Notes: a model not told the origin generated them from the sequence alone. Shown: positions 34,234-45,657, numbered from the stretch's first letter. The stretch is 64,000 bases of DNA from Rhizomys pruinosus (GCA_009823505.1 VZQC01012403.1:516300-580299), one strand, 5' to 3'. Numbers and translations: made by a program.

Positions 34234-34748
34234 GCAGCCAGTGTGAGGACAACTTTAGCATAGCGAGGCCTTCCAGCTAGTGTGAGGCCACCCTTAGCAT
34301 AGCGAGGCCTTCCAGCCAGTGCGAGGCCACACTTAGCATAGCGAAGCCTTCCAGCCAGTGTGAGGCCACCCTTAGCATAGCGAGGCCTTCCAGCCAGTGC
34401 GAGGCCACCCTTAGCATAGCGAGGCCTTCCAGCCAGTGCGAGGCCACCCTTAACATAGCGAGGCCTTCCAGCCAGTGTGAGGCCACCCTTAGCATAGCGA
34501 GGCCTTCCAGCCAGTGTGAGGCCACACTTAGCATAGCGAAGCCTTCCAGCCAGTGTGAAGCCACCCTTAGCATAGCGAGGCCTTCCAGCCAGTGCAAGGC
34601 CACCCTTAGCATAGTGCGGCCTTCCAGCCAGTGAGAGGCCACCCTTAGCATAGTGAGGCCTTCCAGCCAGTGCGAGGCCACCCTTAGCATAGTGAGGCCT
34701 TCCAGCCAGTGCGAGGCCACCCTTAGCATAGCGAGGCCTTCCAGCCAG
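34234..34748. repeat. 39-bp minisatellite, about 13 copies
   Basis: The unit is ttagcatagcgaggccttcc followed by agccagtgYgaggccaccc, 39 bp in all. Substitutions are few (cg/tg at CpG sites, accc/acac, agt/agc). Because 39 is a multiple of three, the minus strand stays open for 150 codons as a 13-residue repeat (MLRVASHWLEGLA). That is a consequence of period rather than evidence of coding. Several units share the same variants (acac followed by aagcc near 34330 and 34530), indicating block duplication. Confidence 0.96.
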
Positions 34749-35929
34749 CTATTCTTGCCTGTAGCCCACCTGGCATCACTTTTACAATAGATATTTTAAA
34801 ATAATCTCATTAATATTTTGGAATGAAATTCATAGGTAAGGAAGGCATGCTGCCTGTTTTTCCCCAAACCAATATAATGCTCTATAATTAAAGAAGAGTT
34901 ATTATAACACAACAGAACAAATGTCAGAACTGTACATCTTTTGAAGAATATGAGTTTCAGAGAAGACCATAACCTTTGTACATGACTCTTCAAAGCACGT
35001 AGGACATTTATGAAGACTTTGCATTATGCGTGGGCATGGTATGTCTCTCTAAAGGTCCATGTGTTTGTGCCTACATCCTAAGCTGGTGGCTCTGTTCTGA
35101 GAGGTTCTGGGAACATTAGGAAGTGGCACATGGCTGGTGGAAATAGGTCACTCGGGACTTTCTTGTCCCTGCCCCTGTCCTCTGGCACTCACCGTCTCTG
35201 CCAGGGTGTTCTGCCCAGCACATGGGGCCAGGCAACCATGAGCCAAACACTCTGAGACTGACCAAAGGAGCTTCCTCCTTTTCAGTTGGTCTCTTAGGTA
35301 TCTTGGTCATGGCTACAAGAAAGCAAGTAACATGCTTGACCTGCATGTGACAGAAGCAAGTGTGGTTGGATGCAGATAGGCTTAAAATCCAGGGGGAGGA
35401 TCATAAAATCCTAGCTGCTGGTAAGGCTTCAAGTAAAATGCAAAATAAAATGCACAGGTTTGGCTTTTATGCCCTTGAAACATTCATTGATTATTAAAAC
35501 AGAGCAAAAACATACCTTATATTTACATATAAATGAGCTGGGGTCCCAAGGTTTTATAAACAGTTTTTTTTCCCTCAATATGAATGCCAGGAAGGTCAAC
35601 TTTGAATGTTGATAACATTCAGCATCGACTGAGATAAATCTCTGTCCTCTTCCTACATATTTCAGGAATTATCTTCATAAGTATGATAATCAGAACTGTC
35701 CCCTGAGAAATCCAAATTGTCCCCGGGTGAGGGACCATTGTCATTGAAAACCACAGGCCATTGGGTAGACTATTTCCAGGTCTGGTGCTTTGTGCGCTGA
35801 GCTGAAGGAAAGCAAGTCTCCAGAAACATAGGGGCAGGCCCAGCAGAGGCCACCTATTTTTAAGTGGGTCTCCTTCTGCCCCAGTGCTCTCTGGGGTGTT
35901 AACCTTTTAAGTCCTCATTTCCTGGCTAA

Positions 35930-36420
35930 GGATACAGTGTCCTGTTGGGTGCTCCTGGTGACATGGGGGGTGCTGGTTGCCCACCCGGTTGCTGATTAAG
36001 ACTGCCAACAAGCTGGTAGATATTCTGAAAGGCTGGTGACCTTTCAACAGCAACCCACAACTGTACAATTGGTTATTTTGCAGCCTGTGGGCTGTGAAGT
36101 TGGTGACCTCACAGGCCTCCGGCTGTTAGCTGAACCCCATCTAAATTGGTTACTCCTTGCTCAAGACCCTTGCTATGTAGGCTCACCCAAGCTAAAGGAT
36201 TGATTACCCTTAAAGCTTTACCTCTGGCTTAGGCAGTGATGCCCGCTTAAGCGATTGAGCTAGCTGAACCCAACCGGAGATCTGACTGATCTACAGTTAG
36301 CTGGCACCTGAATCATGTGCCAGTTAGCGGACTGAGACCTCGTCAGGTGGCAATGAAGAATCCACTTCATTGTATACAGAACCTCCCTTATATAGACAGA
36401 ATGTCATCACCTCTCAGGGC
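35930..36420. other. Candidate old LTR-like segment, unproven
   Basis: It has a tgttgggtgctcctggtgac start, several palindromic phrases (ttagctggcacctgaatcat, then gtgccagttagc) and a TATA-like ttatatagac at 36388-36397. I found no terminal CA with matching target duplication, so this is only a candidate. Confidence 0.25.
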
Positions 36421-37699
36421 CCACTCCCAGACCCCCTGCAATGTTCTGTAAACATCATGAGCCCTGGATCACAAACTTGTCTCACGGGAGCCGTTCTCAC
36501 CTGGGGGGCAGGGTCAGGTGCAGAGACAGGCAGGCAATTAAGCCAATGCAGCCTGCAGCACAGGGCATGGAGAGTGATGGTGAGTTGCTCTCCCATGCTA
36601 GACTGAAAGCAAGGGACACTCTAACTTGGGGAAGAGGAGGGGTTCTGCCTGCTTACCACGGGTGACTGGCAAGTAATTGTGACTTATCTGTGTCCTGGGG
36701 TCTTGGGTGTTCGGCTGTTTTCATGACAAAACAGGTAGTTTCTGAAGAAAGGCGTTGCTGTGTCCAAGCAGGTGTGGGAGGGGTCGAGGTGGGGTCATAG
36801 ACATTGGGAAACAGTAGGTTGTAAGAGATGTTAGCGTAAGAGCAAGCACAGTAGTCTCCCGAGGTCAGGCTCTATCCCAGAAATGGGCCCCTCTCCTAGG
36901 CTTGCTGTGTCAGTGGCTATGGCTCTCGTTGAGAAACATCCAGCATCTGTGGGGCTTATTCTGTGTATCCAAATAATTCAGGGATCTGAAGACACTGAAA
37001 ACCAGTGTCACTCTATCACTACATGCAGCATAGTCTTACATTCAGTGTATTGAATTATAACAAACTTGAATCATTGCTATTAAAGCTATAGCTATATATA
37101 AAGGACTGAGAACACTTCTTGGTTTAAGAAAGGCCCTACCAGGGGTTACGGTGTGAGCCTGAAGGTTTCTAGATTTTCTCCTCAGAGTGTGTTGCTTGAG
37201 ATTTCACATCCCCCGTGGGGAGGCCAGCCCCTCCCACGTGAGTGGGGGCCACGGAGCATCGAGGTTTGCTGGCGTCTCCACCCCAACAGTGCTTCTTGGT
37301 TCCTGTAGCAGATCTGGCTGGACAGAGGACATCAGAGTAGCTGACCCATTCCTGAGGATAACCTTGGCTCTCCTGAGGCCAGGCCCACAGCCAGCCCTCC
37401 CGGCTTCAGATGCCGCAGCTTTGTTTCTCAGGACACCCAGCTGGGCCATGAGCAGAGCTAATTGCACCCGTGCGTTGCGTTGCCAGCCCAGCACAAGCTC
37501 CACTCTCTACTTTAGTTCCCCAGTGCAAATCTTTGTCCTCTGGTGGTGCCTGCAGTGCCCAGCCCTGGCTTACTCTGGTGGGTCCTCAGAATACTGGTTT
37601 CTAAAGGCCTTCGTTTGTCAGGAGGTGATGTACTCTTGCTGCTCTGGGGAGGTTCCAGCAATCCCCCAGCCTCCTGTGCCTGGTTCACAGACTGTAAGG

Positions 37700-38060
37700 A
37701 TCGTGGTTTTTTGGCTTATGATCTCAGGTCACAGTCCAGCACTGACGGAAGGCAAGAACTAAGGAAGGAACCTGAAGGCTTGCTATTCTGTCTGTATAGC
37801 ACTATCTCCAACCCAGGAACTAACTTCATAGCCACAGAGGTACAGAAGGACACTCCTCGCTAGCTGGTTCACAGACTCGTGCTGAGCTAGCTTTCTTATT
37901 TAGCCTGAATCATGTGTGGAGGAAATGGTGCCACCCACAGGGGCTGGGCCCTCCTCCATCAGCTAAAAAAAAATCAAGACGACCCCCAACACATGTGCTC
38001 ACAGACCAGTCTAATCTAGGAAATCCCTCAACTGAGATTCCCTTCTCGGGTGACCAGGCC
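37700..38060 (-). mobile_element. Rodent LTR-type interspersed repeat, antisense, diverged
   Basis: ttggcttatgatctcaggtc, aagaactaaggaaggaacct, ggtgccacccacaggggctg, gggccctcctccatcagcta and atccctcaactgagattccc follow the layout of the copy at 4288-4930. Confidence 0.55.
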
Positions 38061-39156
38061 TTTAGTGCATGAACGAGCCCTTGGGAGTAGATCCAGCCAC
38101 AAGTGCCTTCTCACGTGAAGGGCTCACCTTTCCTTATCACATTCCTTCAGCCACGTTGGCCACCCCAGTGCCAAGGCTAACAAACACAATCATAAAGCTG
38201 TTTATGAACCACGGGTATAATCTGTTGTTACATTACAAAGGAGGGCTTTAAAAAGCAGGTGAAATTAATTTTAATATATTTTAACTTGTTATATCCAAAA
38301 TATAATTTCAAGGAATATGATAGGTTGGCCTGTCTTGCATTACTGAGTTGTGAAGCCTGGTGTGGATACACACCTTGTTTTGGACCTGTTCCATTTGGAG
38401 GACTCAACAGCCACTTAAGCCTACTGACCACAACATGGGCCAGCACGTGCCAGTCAGGCAACTTCATGTCTGGAGCTTTGATCAAATGCATGTGGCTGTT
38501 AAGTGGTTCCTGGCACCAGTGTTCCCCCTGGTCCACCTAATCGGCTTCCTATCTGTGACTGAAAGAGGTGGCACCACCCTAGTAACTGCTGGCCTGGCAG
38601 GGTTGCCTGGATCGGGCTGCTTCCTTGAAGCAGAGATCTCTTGGGCCCAACATGGTGAGAGGGCAGTTCTATGCCTCTGCCTTGACCTCTGGGAAATGCA
38701 GGCAGGGCCATGGGATGGACCTCCAATCTAGGCAGTGCTTTCTCAGGCTGTGGGGCTGGGGGTCCCTGGGACCGAAGGGGCAGGGAGAGCTCCCTACAAA
38801 CTTAGTCCTAGGTGTTCAGAGATTCCTTCCTGGGGCTGCCACAGCCCTGGCTGTGAAAGGAGCCCTGGGGAATAGAAACAGCCACAGGCCCTATCAAGTT
38901 TCTGTGAAAGCCCAGGGGAGCCAAAGACACTGCCAAGGAGGTTTTTGTGTAGTGTGTAGTTGGCCACACCTTGTTAGTCCGACACTGTTAGGGAGTTGGT
39001 AAGATGAGGGTGTGGTTTCTCTGGCCTAAGTCCTCCCACTCTGGATGGCGGAGACAGGGACAGTTCTAGCTGGGGAAGTCACAGCTTTCAGGACAGTCAT
39101 GCCCTCTACAGGCCTGGCCAGGGGTGGTGGTGACTTTGAGCAGTATGGATCTAACT

Positions 39157-39193
39157 GAGGAGGAGGAGGAGGAGGAGGAGGAGGAGGAGGAGG
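39157..39193. repeat. (GAG)n microsatellite
   Basis: 12 GAG units. Confidence 0.95.
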
Positions 39194-39344
39194 GGAAAGG
39201 CTGGGAGTGACAAGAAGTGGCCAGTGGCTGGGGGTTTTTAGAAACACTGGTATTTCCATTCAATTAGCTCTTTATTCTACCATATATCTAATTACAGTCC
39301 CATTAAGAATCACTGGGCATTAGATCTTTAGCATATGAATCTTG

Positions 39345-39470
39345 GAGGATAATAACACCAGCTGTGTGACCATTGGGTAAGTTGATGAACCTTTCTGTGC
39401 TGCAGTGTCCCTCACTGAAGGAACAAGGCTATAAAGTTATTGTAAAGATTAAACTGGAACTCAAAGTTAT
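39345..39470 (+). mobile_element. MIR SINE
   Basis: ctgtgtgaccattgggtaag, aacctttctgtgctgcagtg and aagttattgtaaagattaaa match the MIR core and downstream consensus in order. This is an ancient mammalian SINE in sense orientation. Confidence 0.75.
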
Positions 39471-39846
39471 GGTTGTTGACTACTCTTGCCTGCATAATTC
39501 ATAATTTCACAAGCTCTGTACCCATGGTTCTATGGTTATTTGTTTTCAGCATCTTAACTTTTTTCATTATAAGTATAAATCATTTCAAAGGAGGTAATTT
39601 CCAGAGCATCACAGATAATGTCTTAAAATGAATGGTTGTAATCTGCTCTTTTGTAAGTCTTGATTTTCATTACCAGCTCTGTTTATTTTAAATATTCCAT
39701 AAAAAGAGAATGCAACACTCCATTAATTGGGTGAGGGAAGGGAGTCCTCACAAATAAACTTCAGCTACTATAAATTTCGTATTGTCCCTTTCTTCTCCTT
39801 GAACTTTTCTCTTTATTCACTTCTTCCACAAAATTTAATGGTATTT

Positions 39847-40371
39847 TGCGGGGGTCGTAGAGAGGTGGTAGGCAAAGACCACCCTCTCCAGTTTCCTCGC
39901 CACCGAAGATCTTCACTCTGTCGGCCCGCGACGGAGTGGGGCTGGGGAGAGTAAGTGCACTGCCGAACCGAAAGTAACCATGGCAGGGAGTCGAGTCAGG
40001 GTGTTACAGCTCAAGCTCACTTTATTGCAGGTTTACAGAGGTTTATAAGCCGTGCTGGCTTCACTACTGGAGTATGTGTCTCTTCCTAATTGGTCCTTTT
40101 AGGAGGCTTAATTTACAAGTCCCTAATTGATCCAATCCCTTCCCTTCCTAGCATAGTCCCTAATTATCATGTTAGTAAAGGTAGGAAGTGAGGAGGGGAA
40201 GATAAGCTTGGAATGTCCTGTGGGCTGGAACATCCTGAGGCTTATCTTACACGGAGGAAGAGAAGTGAAACTAGCCTTCCTTGCTCCATGGGTGGGGGTG
40301 AGTTCACGAAACTCTAGCGCAGGCTTTCTTTTGTCCTTCAGGCCTATCTTCTCGGCTATTCCATGCCATCA
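39847..40371 (-). mobile_element. Solo LTR of an ERVK-like endogenous retrovirus
   Basis: A 525-bp unit is bounded by tg at 39847 and ca at 40371 and flanked by a perfect 6-bp direct repeat gtattt (39841-39846 and 40372-40377). Six-base target duplications are typical of class II (ERVK-type) insertions. On the minus strand it carries a TATA-like TTATAAA (40043-40049) and AATAAA (40021-40026), placing U3 to the right and R/U5 to the left, with the end cgacccccgca. No primer-binding site, polypurine tract or internal coding sequence adjoins it, so it is the product of LTR-LTR recombination. The LTR is antisense to Vstm4. Confidence 0.82.
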
Positions 40372-40377
40372 GTATTT

Positions 40378-41212
40378 GAACACAGCTTTTGTGTGGAAAG
40401 CACTTTGTTGATTACTCTGCCACACTTACCTGTGTCAGTGTCTACTTGTACACAAACTTAAACTAATAACTTTTTTATTCTGCATGTTTGAAGGTGTTAA
40501 AAGTTTTGAAAGATCAGGTTATCAATATTGCGCAACTAACAATATTTGGAAGATTAGTGTAAGATGAACAATATAAACATACATTCGATACATAATCAAG
40601 ACACAGAAAGAATGGAATTTTATCGGAAGTGAATTTTTATTGAAATGGGCTTTTGCTTTTACTTTATAACCCCTTGTATGAATTTACTTAGGGGTAAGCT
40701 TCACCATCTGTCCCACTGATACTGTGTTAAAAAGTGTGAGCTTGGGAGTACCACCCTCAGTACAAAAGAAGGCAGGAATCATACCACTCAGTTCTTCGTA
40801 CGGCTTCTGGAGTGTTTATGTTGAGTTCAACGATCTTAATAACCAAAAATGCTGTTTAATACTCTCAGCTGACACCTAGATTAAGTCATATTCAGTCCTT
40901 GTGGAATACAAAGTATTGGGACCCCTGTCAAGGTTTGGTTACTGAACCATGAGCTGTTCAAGGCCAGAGTGGACGCTCAGGATTCATGTCATTTGTTTGC
41001 CTTGTGCTGGGATTCCTCTCTACGTCCGGCCTCCACAGTGTAAGTCCCAATGAGTTGAGGGTGTGCCTTGGTTTTGTGAAGTAGAAAAGGTAATAGAAGC
41101 TAGAAAGAAAAGGAATGTCATTGGCTCCTAGGCACATTGCAGTAGAGTTAATGCTTAGGACAGACCACAGTGGAAGATAAAGCTCCAGAAACCGATTCCC
41201 ACAAGTTGTCTT
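40378..41212. other. Intronic sequence without identifiable feature
   Basis: AT-rich flank of the LTR. No repeat or exon recognised. Confidence 0.35.
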
Positions 41213-41225
41213 AAGAATGCCCTAG

Positions 41226-41475
41226 GGGGCTGGAGAGATGGCCTAGCGGTTAAGAGTGCCGACCGCTCTTACAGAGGACCCAGGTTCGATCCCCAGCACC
41301 CACATGGCGGCCGAGAACCGTCTGAAACTCCAATTCCAGGAGAACTCCAGTTCCAGGGGAATCCGAGACCCTCTTCTGACCTCCACGGCATTGCACGACA
41401 AGGGTGCACAAACTTGCATGCAGACAGTACATTCATACACATACAGAAATAAATAAAATTAATAATAATAAAAAA
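41226..41475 (+). mobile_element. Young B2-type SINE with internal duplication
   Basis: A full-length copy from ggggctggagagatggccta to an (AAT)n/A-rich tail, bracketed by aagaatgccctag at 41213-41225 and 41476-41488. It contains ttccaggagaactccagttc. This is one of the best preserved copies in the window. Confidence 0.95.
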
Positions 41476-41734
41476 AAGAATGCCCTAGGATATGCGAACC
41501 CTAGACTGAAGGCCAGAGACCCATATAACAAGCTTAGAATACTGTCCATAGATATTACTTGTTTAATATATACTATGGCTGTTATTCCTGTTTTATCCAT
41601 AAGATCTAGTACACAGTAGATGCTGGATAAGTGGAAATCAGGGAGGGTCTAGGCAGTAGTAGGAAGTTAGATTAGATGAATCCATTCAGCTCCTCCAAAA
41701 CTGAGAGTTTTGCTGTGGACCCTGTATTGGCCAC

Positions 41735-42185
41735 TTTCATGACAGATCAACCCAAACACAAGAGCATGAAACAACCTTCTTATGTGTTCACAATCCACAG
41801 GTCAGCGGTTGGGGCTGGGCTCAGCTGAGCAGTTCTCCTGCTGGTCTTACTCGCTTGAGGTGATTCATGTAGCTGCAATCTGCCGGTGGATCTGCTGGGA
41901 CTGGTCGTTCTGGGACCTCAGCTAAAATGGCTGATGTCTGCTCTATGGGGTCCCGTCTGCCAGTCGCAGGGCAGAACTGATAGCGTAAGAGAGTTACATG
42001 TCACAAAAGAGCAAGCCCCAGACACAGCATCTTTTATGCCTTTGTTTGAGGCATATTGCCTAATGCTTTTTTAGGTCCAAGCAGGTCATGTGGCCAAGTA
42101 CGTGGGGTGTCATGTATGGGTGTGCAGAGATACAAGGAGGTGAGGCTCAATATGGCTGGTCATATAAACATTTACTGCACAATCC
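41735..42185. repeat. Old mammalian interspersed repeat (unclassified)
   Basis: tggggctgggctcagctgag, cagttctcctgctggtctta, ttcatgtagctgcaatctgc and gcaggtcatgtggccaagta resemble an old MER/MLT-class repeat found across placental mammals. The class is uncertain. Confidence 0.45.
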
Positions 42186-42362
42186 AGAATTCTCCTGTTT
42201 CAGCTTTCCTCTGTTGAGGTGAACTTAATAGCAAGTCTTATAAGTTGTTGGATTAGTTGCCTCAGTATTTCAGTATAGACCGACATTTTCCTCAGGGAGA
42301 CCCATTGTAAAAAGATGCCTTGGTCTAAGACTGATTTCTCAAAGACCTCTTCTTGTTGTTTT

Positions 42363-42466
42363 GTGTTTTTGTTTGTTTGTTTGTGATAAGCTGGCCTTGA
42401 TCTTGAGGCCTTCCAGCCTCAACAATCTAAGTGTTAGAATTATAGGTGTATACCATCACATCTGAC
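42363..42466 (-). mobile_element. Degenerate B1 SINE, antisense
   Basis: A (GTTT)n tract is followed by agctggccttgatcttgagg, ctaagtgttagaattatagg and tgtataccatcacatctga, the layout of a decayed B1. Confidence 0.6.
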
Positions 42467-42905
42467 CCTCTGAGAACTTCTTATGAGATCTCAAGTGTTA
42501 TTAATCAGAGAACGCAAGCCCATTTTATAACAAGAAGTTTCTAAGGAGAGAGAGCCTGTCTCTCTCATCTGGTCCCAGAAGGCATGTTTTTATGACTCAG
42601 GTAGAGCTCACAAGTAAGGAGACTTTATCACTTCAAGGCACTTGATGGTAGAATACAGCTCAACTTGTCTTGGTCAAAGATAAATATTATGGGTTATATA
42701 AGTCTGGAGCTTGTGGTTTCATAGCTGGTGTGGTCTGGAGCTGGAATAACATAAAGCCACTGTGGTGTCCTCTGAATGCTCTTCTGCACGTCCCCCAAAC
42801 ACTTACATAGAAGGAGCCCCAAGAATCAGCTGGTATAGACTCAATGCCTGAGCCAGATCTGGATGCCCACCTTTATTTACCATCTTCTATTTTTTTCTTT
42901 CACAG

Positions 42906-42939
42906 TGAGACATTATTTGGTGAAATGCCCTCAGAACAG
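42906..42939 (+). CDS. Vstm4: Vstm4 internal micro-exon (start of cytoplasmic tail)
   Basis: This is a 34-bp exon, too short to stand out as an open frame. It is preceded by a long T-rich tract ending in cacag at 42905 and followed by the donor gtagga at 42940. Joined to the transmembrane exon it reads VRHYLVKCPQNS. The first Val is completed by the G left at 31681, and the last codon (AG plus one base) must be finished by the next exon. This matches the tail segment that follows the membrane helix in VSTM4. Its phase (two bases in, two bases out) is compatible with the exon before it. The following exon, expected to encode the proline- and lysine-rich part of the tail, was not found up to 64000, so the last intron is at least 21 kb or later exons lie beyond the window. 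Confidence 0.9.
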
Positions 42940-43873
42940 GTAGGAATATCTTTTTTGTTCTTTGAAACCAATCTCTTTTTGCTATTTTTCTTTTTATTGA
43001 TACTAACAAGAAATTTGTTAAATCTGTATTTTTACCAAAAGATCTACTTGTTAATCATAAGGAAGCCTAACAATGTATGGCCAGCATGTGTTCATGTACG
43101 GATAATTCACACACTGGTCATTGACCCCAAGAGGGTCCAGGTGGCGTGTGGCTGTTCTCTGCCTGTATCTTTGAAGAAGTTGTCATGTATTCTGTAAGGT
43201 GACATGGCAACCTGTGGCTGACACCTTGACACCTTCTGACTACAAACACTTCTAATCTTTTCCTACCAGCACTGACTTCTCCTCTGCCTCACTTTATCTG
43301 GTGACGTACCTCAAAGGAAATATTGTAGATTGGGGATAAATTATAAATTCATGGTTTAAGATTTTGGGGCTTCCAAATTAAAAGCTGTCAATAGGACCCA
43401 TGTCTTTGTCAGAATGCTATAAAACGTTACCCAATCACAGTGAAAAAACTCAGATTTGTAACTTAAATGAAGAAAGATAATTTAGATCAGCACTGAGATT
43501 AATCAGGTGTTGTAGTGCCCTGACAGGGATTTCAACCCAATTGTCATAAATCCCTTTTAATAATCAGCTAAAAATCTTTTTTAAACAAATGACAAATAAT
43601 AACCCAACAACAAAAAACTTATTTTAAAAGCTAGAAAGTTTAGACCTTAAAAATATAAACTATATTAAAAACTTGTTGGTTTATTTTTATTTTATGTGTA
43701 TGAGTGTTTTGTCTGAATATAATATATCAGTCAATCACAGAGCCAGGCAGAGTAGATAAGAAAATGGGGCCCAATTATATTTTGTTTATAAGAAACTCAC
43801 TTCATATACATGCCAAGTGGAGGCTGAAAGTAAATAGGTAGAAAAAATATGTTACATGAACAAAAAAAATCTG

Positions 43874-44030
43874 AGCAGCCCAGGCATAGTGGCACGCCTT
43901 TAATCCCCAGAACTCAGGTGACAGAGGCAGGCGGATCACTATGAGATCAAGGCCAGCCTGGTCTACATAGCAAGTTCCAGGCTAGCTGGGGTAACAGGGA
44001 AACCCTGTCTCAAAGAAAAACAAAAACAAA
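43874..44030 (+). mobile_element. B1 SINE
   Basis: A sense B1 (ggcatagtggcacgccttta, tgagatcaaggccagcctgg, ggtaacagggaaaccctgtc) with an A-rich tail. It sits inside the old L1. Confidence 0.92.
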
Positions 44031-44660
44031 ACCTGAGTTGCTATACTCTTAAGTCTGATAAGTAGAATTTAAAGGAAGGCTAGAAAGGACATCAGATGAT
44101 GAAATGACCAATCCACCAGTATACTAATCTACCCATATACATGCATTGAACAACAAAGACCCAGAACTCAACTAGCAAAACTAAAAGAGCTGAGGGAAGA
44201 TGTAAAAAAATCCATGGTGGTTTTATATGGGGACTTCGGTTATCTCTTTTCAGAAGTTACAAGCCTGCTGTAGGTCCCTAATCCACAATGTTACTGAAGA
44301 CATCAATAACACAGTCAACCAACAGGAGACAGCTGACCCATGTCAAGCAACTAGCTTATGGAGGAACACTATGCAACTGAAATGAAACGCCTCTATAAAA
44401 CTGAAAGCACCGTGGGAGAGTGTGGTCAGTGTAGGAGCAGCCGCAAAGCTAGAACAGGGAAGTCTGGAGGCATCAGAGATGAAATGGGGTGTCTTGGTTT
44501 AAAATGACCAGCTGAGTCGAGATTACCTACGTAAATATTGAAAGAAGAAGATTTGCATTTCCTGTTTTCAGAACTCGATGTAATCAAACACAGGTTCAGA
44601 GATGAATGGAACAGAAGAGATTCCACATATGTGGTCAGGGGAGCTTTGTCAGATACAAGG

Positions 44661-44664
<4 letters not shown>

Positions 44665-44727
<63 letters not shown>
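44665..44727. repeat. (GA)n microsatellite
   Basis: About 31 uninterrupted GA units, a perfect purine-only mirror repeat. Confidence 0.97.
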
Positions 44728-44730
<3 letters not shown>

Positions 44731-44950
44731 TCCTTTTTATCAAGGAACATAGTTCCATAGACACCCACGGTCAGAAATGGGAATTATTCACATTGTCAGC
44801 AAAATCAATGAAAGAGTTTTAGGCCTCAATATAAAAGCTAAACTATAAAATTTCTAGAAGAAAACAAGAAAAAGTCTTTGTGACCTTGGGTTGGTCAAAG
44901 TGACACTGCAAGATTCCTGAATGAACAACTGATAAACACCTTTGTACTTC

Positions 44951-45165
44951 TGGGGCAGGAAAGATTGCTCAGTAGTTAAGAGCACTGGCTGTTCTTTCAG
45001 AGGACCTGGGTTCAATTCCTAGCACCCACATGGCTGCTAACAACCATCCATAACTCCAATTCTAGGTAATCCTCTTCTGACCTCTGCAGGCATGCACGAC
45101 ATGAGTGCAGTTACATACATGTATGTAATACACTCAATGCATAAAAAGGAAAAATAATAAATAAA
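44951..45165 (+). mobile_element. B2-type SINE
   Basis: ggggcaggaaagattgctca, gagcactggctgttctttca, ggttcaattcctagcaccca and a tail of acatgtatgtaatacactca. It is of the same subtype as 51391-51611 (both read tggctgctaacaaccatcca) and lacks the internal duplication. Confidence 0.87.
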
Positions 45166-45239
45166 ATACATTTTTATTAGAAACTCAAACCTAGAAGTTT
45201 TAAAAAAAACTTTTAATTCATTTAAAACATTATTAAGAC

Positions 45240-45643
45240 TGTGGTCTTTTTTTCTTAATTTTTTAATTGAACTTTTGTGCATTTCATACAACTTTTCTTG
45301 ATCACATTTAGACCCACTCCCCTTCCCTGCTCCCGCCCCACCAGAGCTCATGCATTCTGCCATACATGTCTTGCATCTTTTTCTCAGTCTTTTAAAAATT
45401 TTTTTTGATGCAGAAGTTTACTGTTTCAGTCAGTTCTTTGAACAATTCTTTTTTGTTGTTGTTGTTCCCTTTAATTTTACATTGCTCCAAAATACGCATA
45501 TATACATTCTACACATATACCAAGATTATGCCAGTTGAAAATAAACTATAGGTTAATTCCAAAGCATATTTAGGGATTCACATTTGAACAGTAGAGTTGC
45601 ATGCAGATGAAATGAAATATTACTTTACATTCCTAAATTACGT
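45240..45643 (-). mobile_element. Older L1, 3' UTR portion, antisense (left part of split copy)
   Basis: gacccactccccttccctgc, ccagagctcatgcattctgc, aagtttactgtttcagtcag and the (GTT)n tract match the 3' UTR of the younger L1 at 45658-45900 block by block. After the younger insertion this older copy continues at 50750. Confidence 0.7.
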
Positions 45644-45657
45644 AGCAATTTGATATG

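Larger units (their letters stand above)
31682..42905 (+). other. Vstm4: Vstm4 intron between transmembrane and tail exons
   Basis: This is an 11.2-kb phase-1 intron starting gtaaga and ending cacag. Its repeats are a 39-bp minisatellite, an antisense LTR-like repeat, a (GAG)n tract, a MIR, a solo LTR, a young SINE, an older interspersed repeat at 41735 and a degenerate B1 near 42363. The stretches 31682-34230, 34750-37690 and 38060-39150 are relatively GC-rich and mostly single-copy. They contain open frames of up to 191 codons but nothing I recognise as a gene. Confidence 0.85.
43715..44940 (+). pseudogene. Old L1 ORF2 fragments (sense), interrupted by B1 and (GA)n
   Basis: ttataagaaactcacttcat, ctgaaagtaaataggtagaa and, after the B1, gatgaaatgaccaatccacc with ctcaactagcaaaactaaaa are typical of the endonuclease/reverse-transcriptase part of old mammalian L1 ORF2. 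The segment 44820-44930 (aaagctaaactataaaattt, gtctttgtgaccttgggttg) comes from nearer the ORF2 3' end, so the element has internal deletions. Multiple stops. The same element resumes at 51885. Confidence 0.65.

Noticed and set aside
34277..34729. 150-codon minus-strand protein made of a 13-residue repeat
   Set aside because: The period of the minisatellite (39 bp) is divisible by three, which keeps frames open; no upstream or downstream coding sequence.
34234..34748. CRISPR-like regular direct repeats
   Set aside because: Units are contiguous without unique spacers, and the host is a mammal; this is a minisatellite.
35930..36700. Second solo LTR bracketed by gtgtcc (35937 and about 36691)
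   Set aside because: The right-hand unit does not end in CA and the match could be chance; kept only as a low-confidence candidate segment.
37187..37762. 191-codon open frame, the longest in a non-repetitive region apart from the arrays
   Set aside because: The region is GC-rich, an overlapping minus frame is also open, no domain is recognisable and the 3' end enters an LTR-type repeat. No splice-site support.
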